From assembly GCA_964560975.1 (NCBI GenBank), contig CAZLNE010000030.1, positions 1-21,466 of the forward strand: DNA of 21,466 nucleotides. The letters run 5' to 3'. Positions 20,941 through 21,466 of the stretch are shown here, piece by piece (the stretch's first letter is position 1; each line of letters opens with the position of its first letter). The notes under the pieces are model-generated. The model saw only the letters and a list, made by a program, of their open reading frames with translations. It searched no databases and was not told where the DNA came from. Made by a program: the position numbers and the translations under genes. Source of the stretch: JAAZLA01 sp964560975 (lineage in GTDB: Bacteria > Spirochaetota > Spirochaetia > Treponematales > Treponemataceae).

Positions 20941-21466
20941 ATGGCAAAAGTTGAAAAAATTACAGATCTTATTGGGAAGACACCCCTCGTAAGAATTAAC
21001 CGCCTAAATGAAGGCGGTGCAGAAGTGTATGTAAAACTTGAAAGTTTTAATCCTTTTTCCAGCGTAAAAGACCGTATAGGTCTTGCACTCATTGAAGCAG
21101 CTGAAAAAGCAGGTAAAATAACTAAGGATACAACCATTATTGAGCCAACTAGCGGAAATACTGGAATTGCACTTGCTGCAGTAGCCGCGGTTAAGGGATA
21201 TAAAATAATTCTCACAATGCCCGAAACCATGAGTATTGAGCGAAGGAAACTGTTGAAGGCCTATGGAGCCGAGCTCGTACTAACAGAAGGCGCAAAGGGC
21301 ATGAAAGGAGCTATTGCCAAAGCGGAAGAGCTCGCTGCGCAAACTCCTCATTCTTTTATTCCGCAACAGTTTAATAATCCTGAAAACCCTGAAATACACC
21401 GGAAAACAACCGGTCCTGAAATCTGGGAAGATACTGACGGTAAAGTTGACATTTTTATATCTGCAG
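20941..21466 (+). CDS. cysK: Cysteine synthase (O-acetylserine sulfhydrylase), cut off by window edge
   Basis: The first 175 codons of a PLP-dependent CysK-type enzyme that makes cysteine from O-acetylserine and sulfide. Seen: ITDLIGKTPLVRINRL (7-22), the PLP Lys43 in NPFSSVKDRIG, the phosphate/substrate loop EPTSGNTGIALA (about 68-79), ILTMPETMSIERRKLLKAYGAEL and IPQQFNNPENPEIH. These are all canonical, so an active enzyme is expected; a CBS-type extension would lie beyond the edge. The start is firm: AAGGAG six bases before ATG. Strong promoter, possible regulator site and leader ORF upstream. In Firmicutes CysK also binds CymR as corepressor, relevant to the CymR-like gene 1.6 kb away. Confidence 0.95.
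   Translation, partial: MAKVEKITDLIGKTPLVRINRLNEGGAEVYVKLESFNPFSSVKDRIGLALIEAAEKAGKITKDTTIIEPTSGNTGIALAAVAAVKGYKIILTMPETMSIERRKLLKAYGAELVLTEGAKGMKGAIAKAEELAAQTPHSFIPQQFNNPENPEIHRKTTGPEIWEDTDGKVDIFISA

Overview
The window looks like a draft contig from a spirochaete, most likely a treponeme. The grounds are an AT-rich sequence, a UPF0164/FadL-like outer-membrane protein of the kind known from Treponema pallidum, a very large sensor phosphatase of the SpoIIE/RsbU type, and a DUF4912 + GH57 pair. No database search was possible, so family names rest on motifs and recall. Three runs of N (100, 10 and 10 bases) interrupt genes; reading-frame arguments show that the two 10-base runs are not true lengths.

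Layout. (1) Bases 1-8159 hold an envelope-sensing module. A secreted TPR-like protein of about 1000 residues is translationally coupled to an Asp-box/fibronectin-III/HAMP/SpoIIE phosphatase that runs off the left edge (minus strand). A UPF0164 beta-barrel with a C-terminal TPR diverges from them. (2) Bases 8161-11172 form a minus-strand operon: RluA-type pseudouridine synthase, DUF4912 protein, and a GH57/DUF1957 protein with a changed catalytic residue. (3) Bases 11199-15373 hold a secreted transglutaminase-like protein, an HTH-PTS IIA fusion, cytidine deaminase, and a coupled pair made of a membrane-anchored beta-propeller and a LytM/M23 domain that has lost its zinc ligands. (4) Bases 15375-21466 are a sulfur and Fe-S region: the operon mnmA-nifS-nifU (minus strand), three Rrf2 regulators (two IscR-like with three cysteines, one CymR-like), tcdA, and the start of cysK.

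How they fit. NifS releases sulfur from cysteine, NifU assembles clusters, and MnmA thiolates tRNA U34. TcdA cyclises t6A37, a step supported by a cysteine desulfurase in E. coli. CysK makes cysteine. The IscR-like gene at 18453 diverges from the mnmA operon across a 134-base region holding a tandem 11-bp repeat and a 17-bp palindrome. Part of that palindrome recurs upstream of the other IscR-like gene, and the 11-bp unit recurs at the promoter of the HTH-PTS gene. This suggests local autoregulation and a small Rrf2 regulon. The CymR-like protein close to cysK recalls the CymR-CysK sensor of Firmicutes.

Two promoters (rluA, mnmA) place the -10 box six bases from the ATG with no Shine-Dalgarno site, suggesting leaderless mRNAs. 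No tRNA, rRNA, CRISPR array, insertion sequence or prophage was seen.
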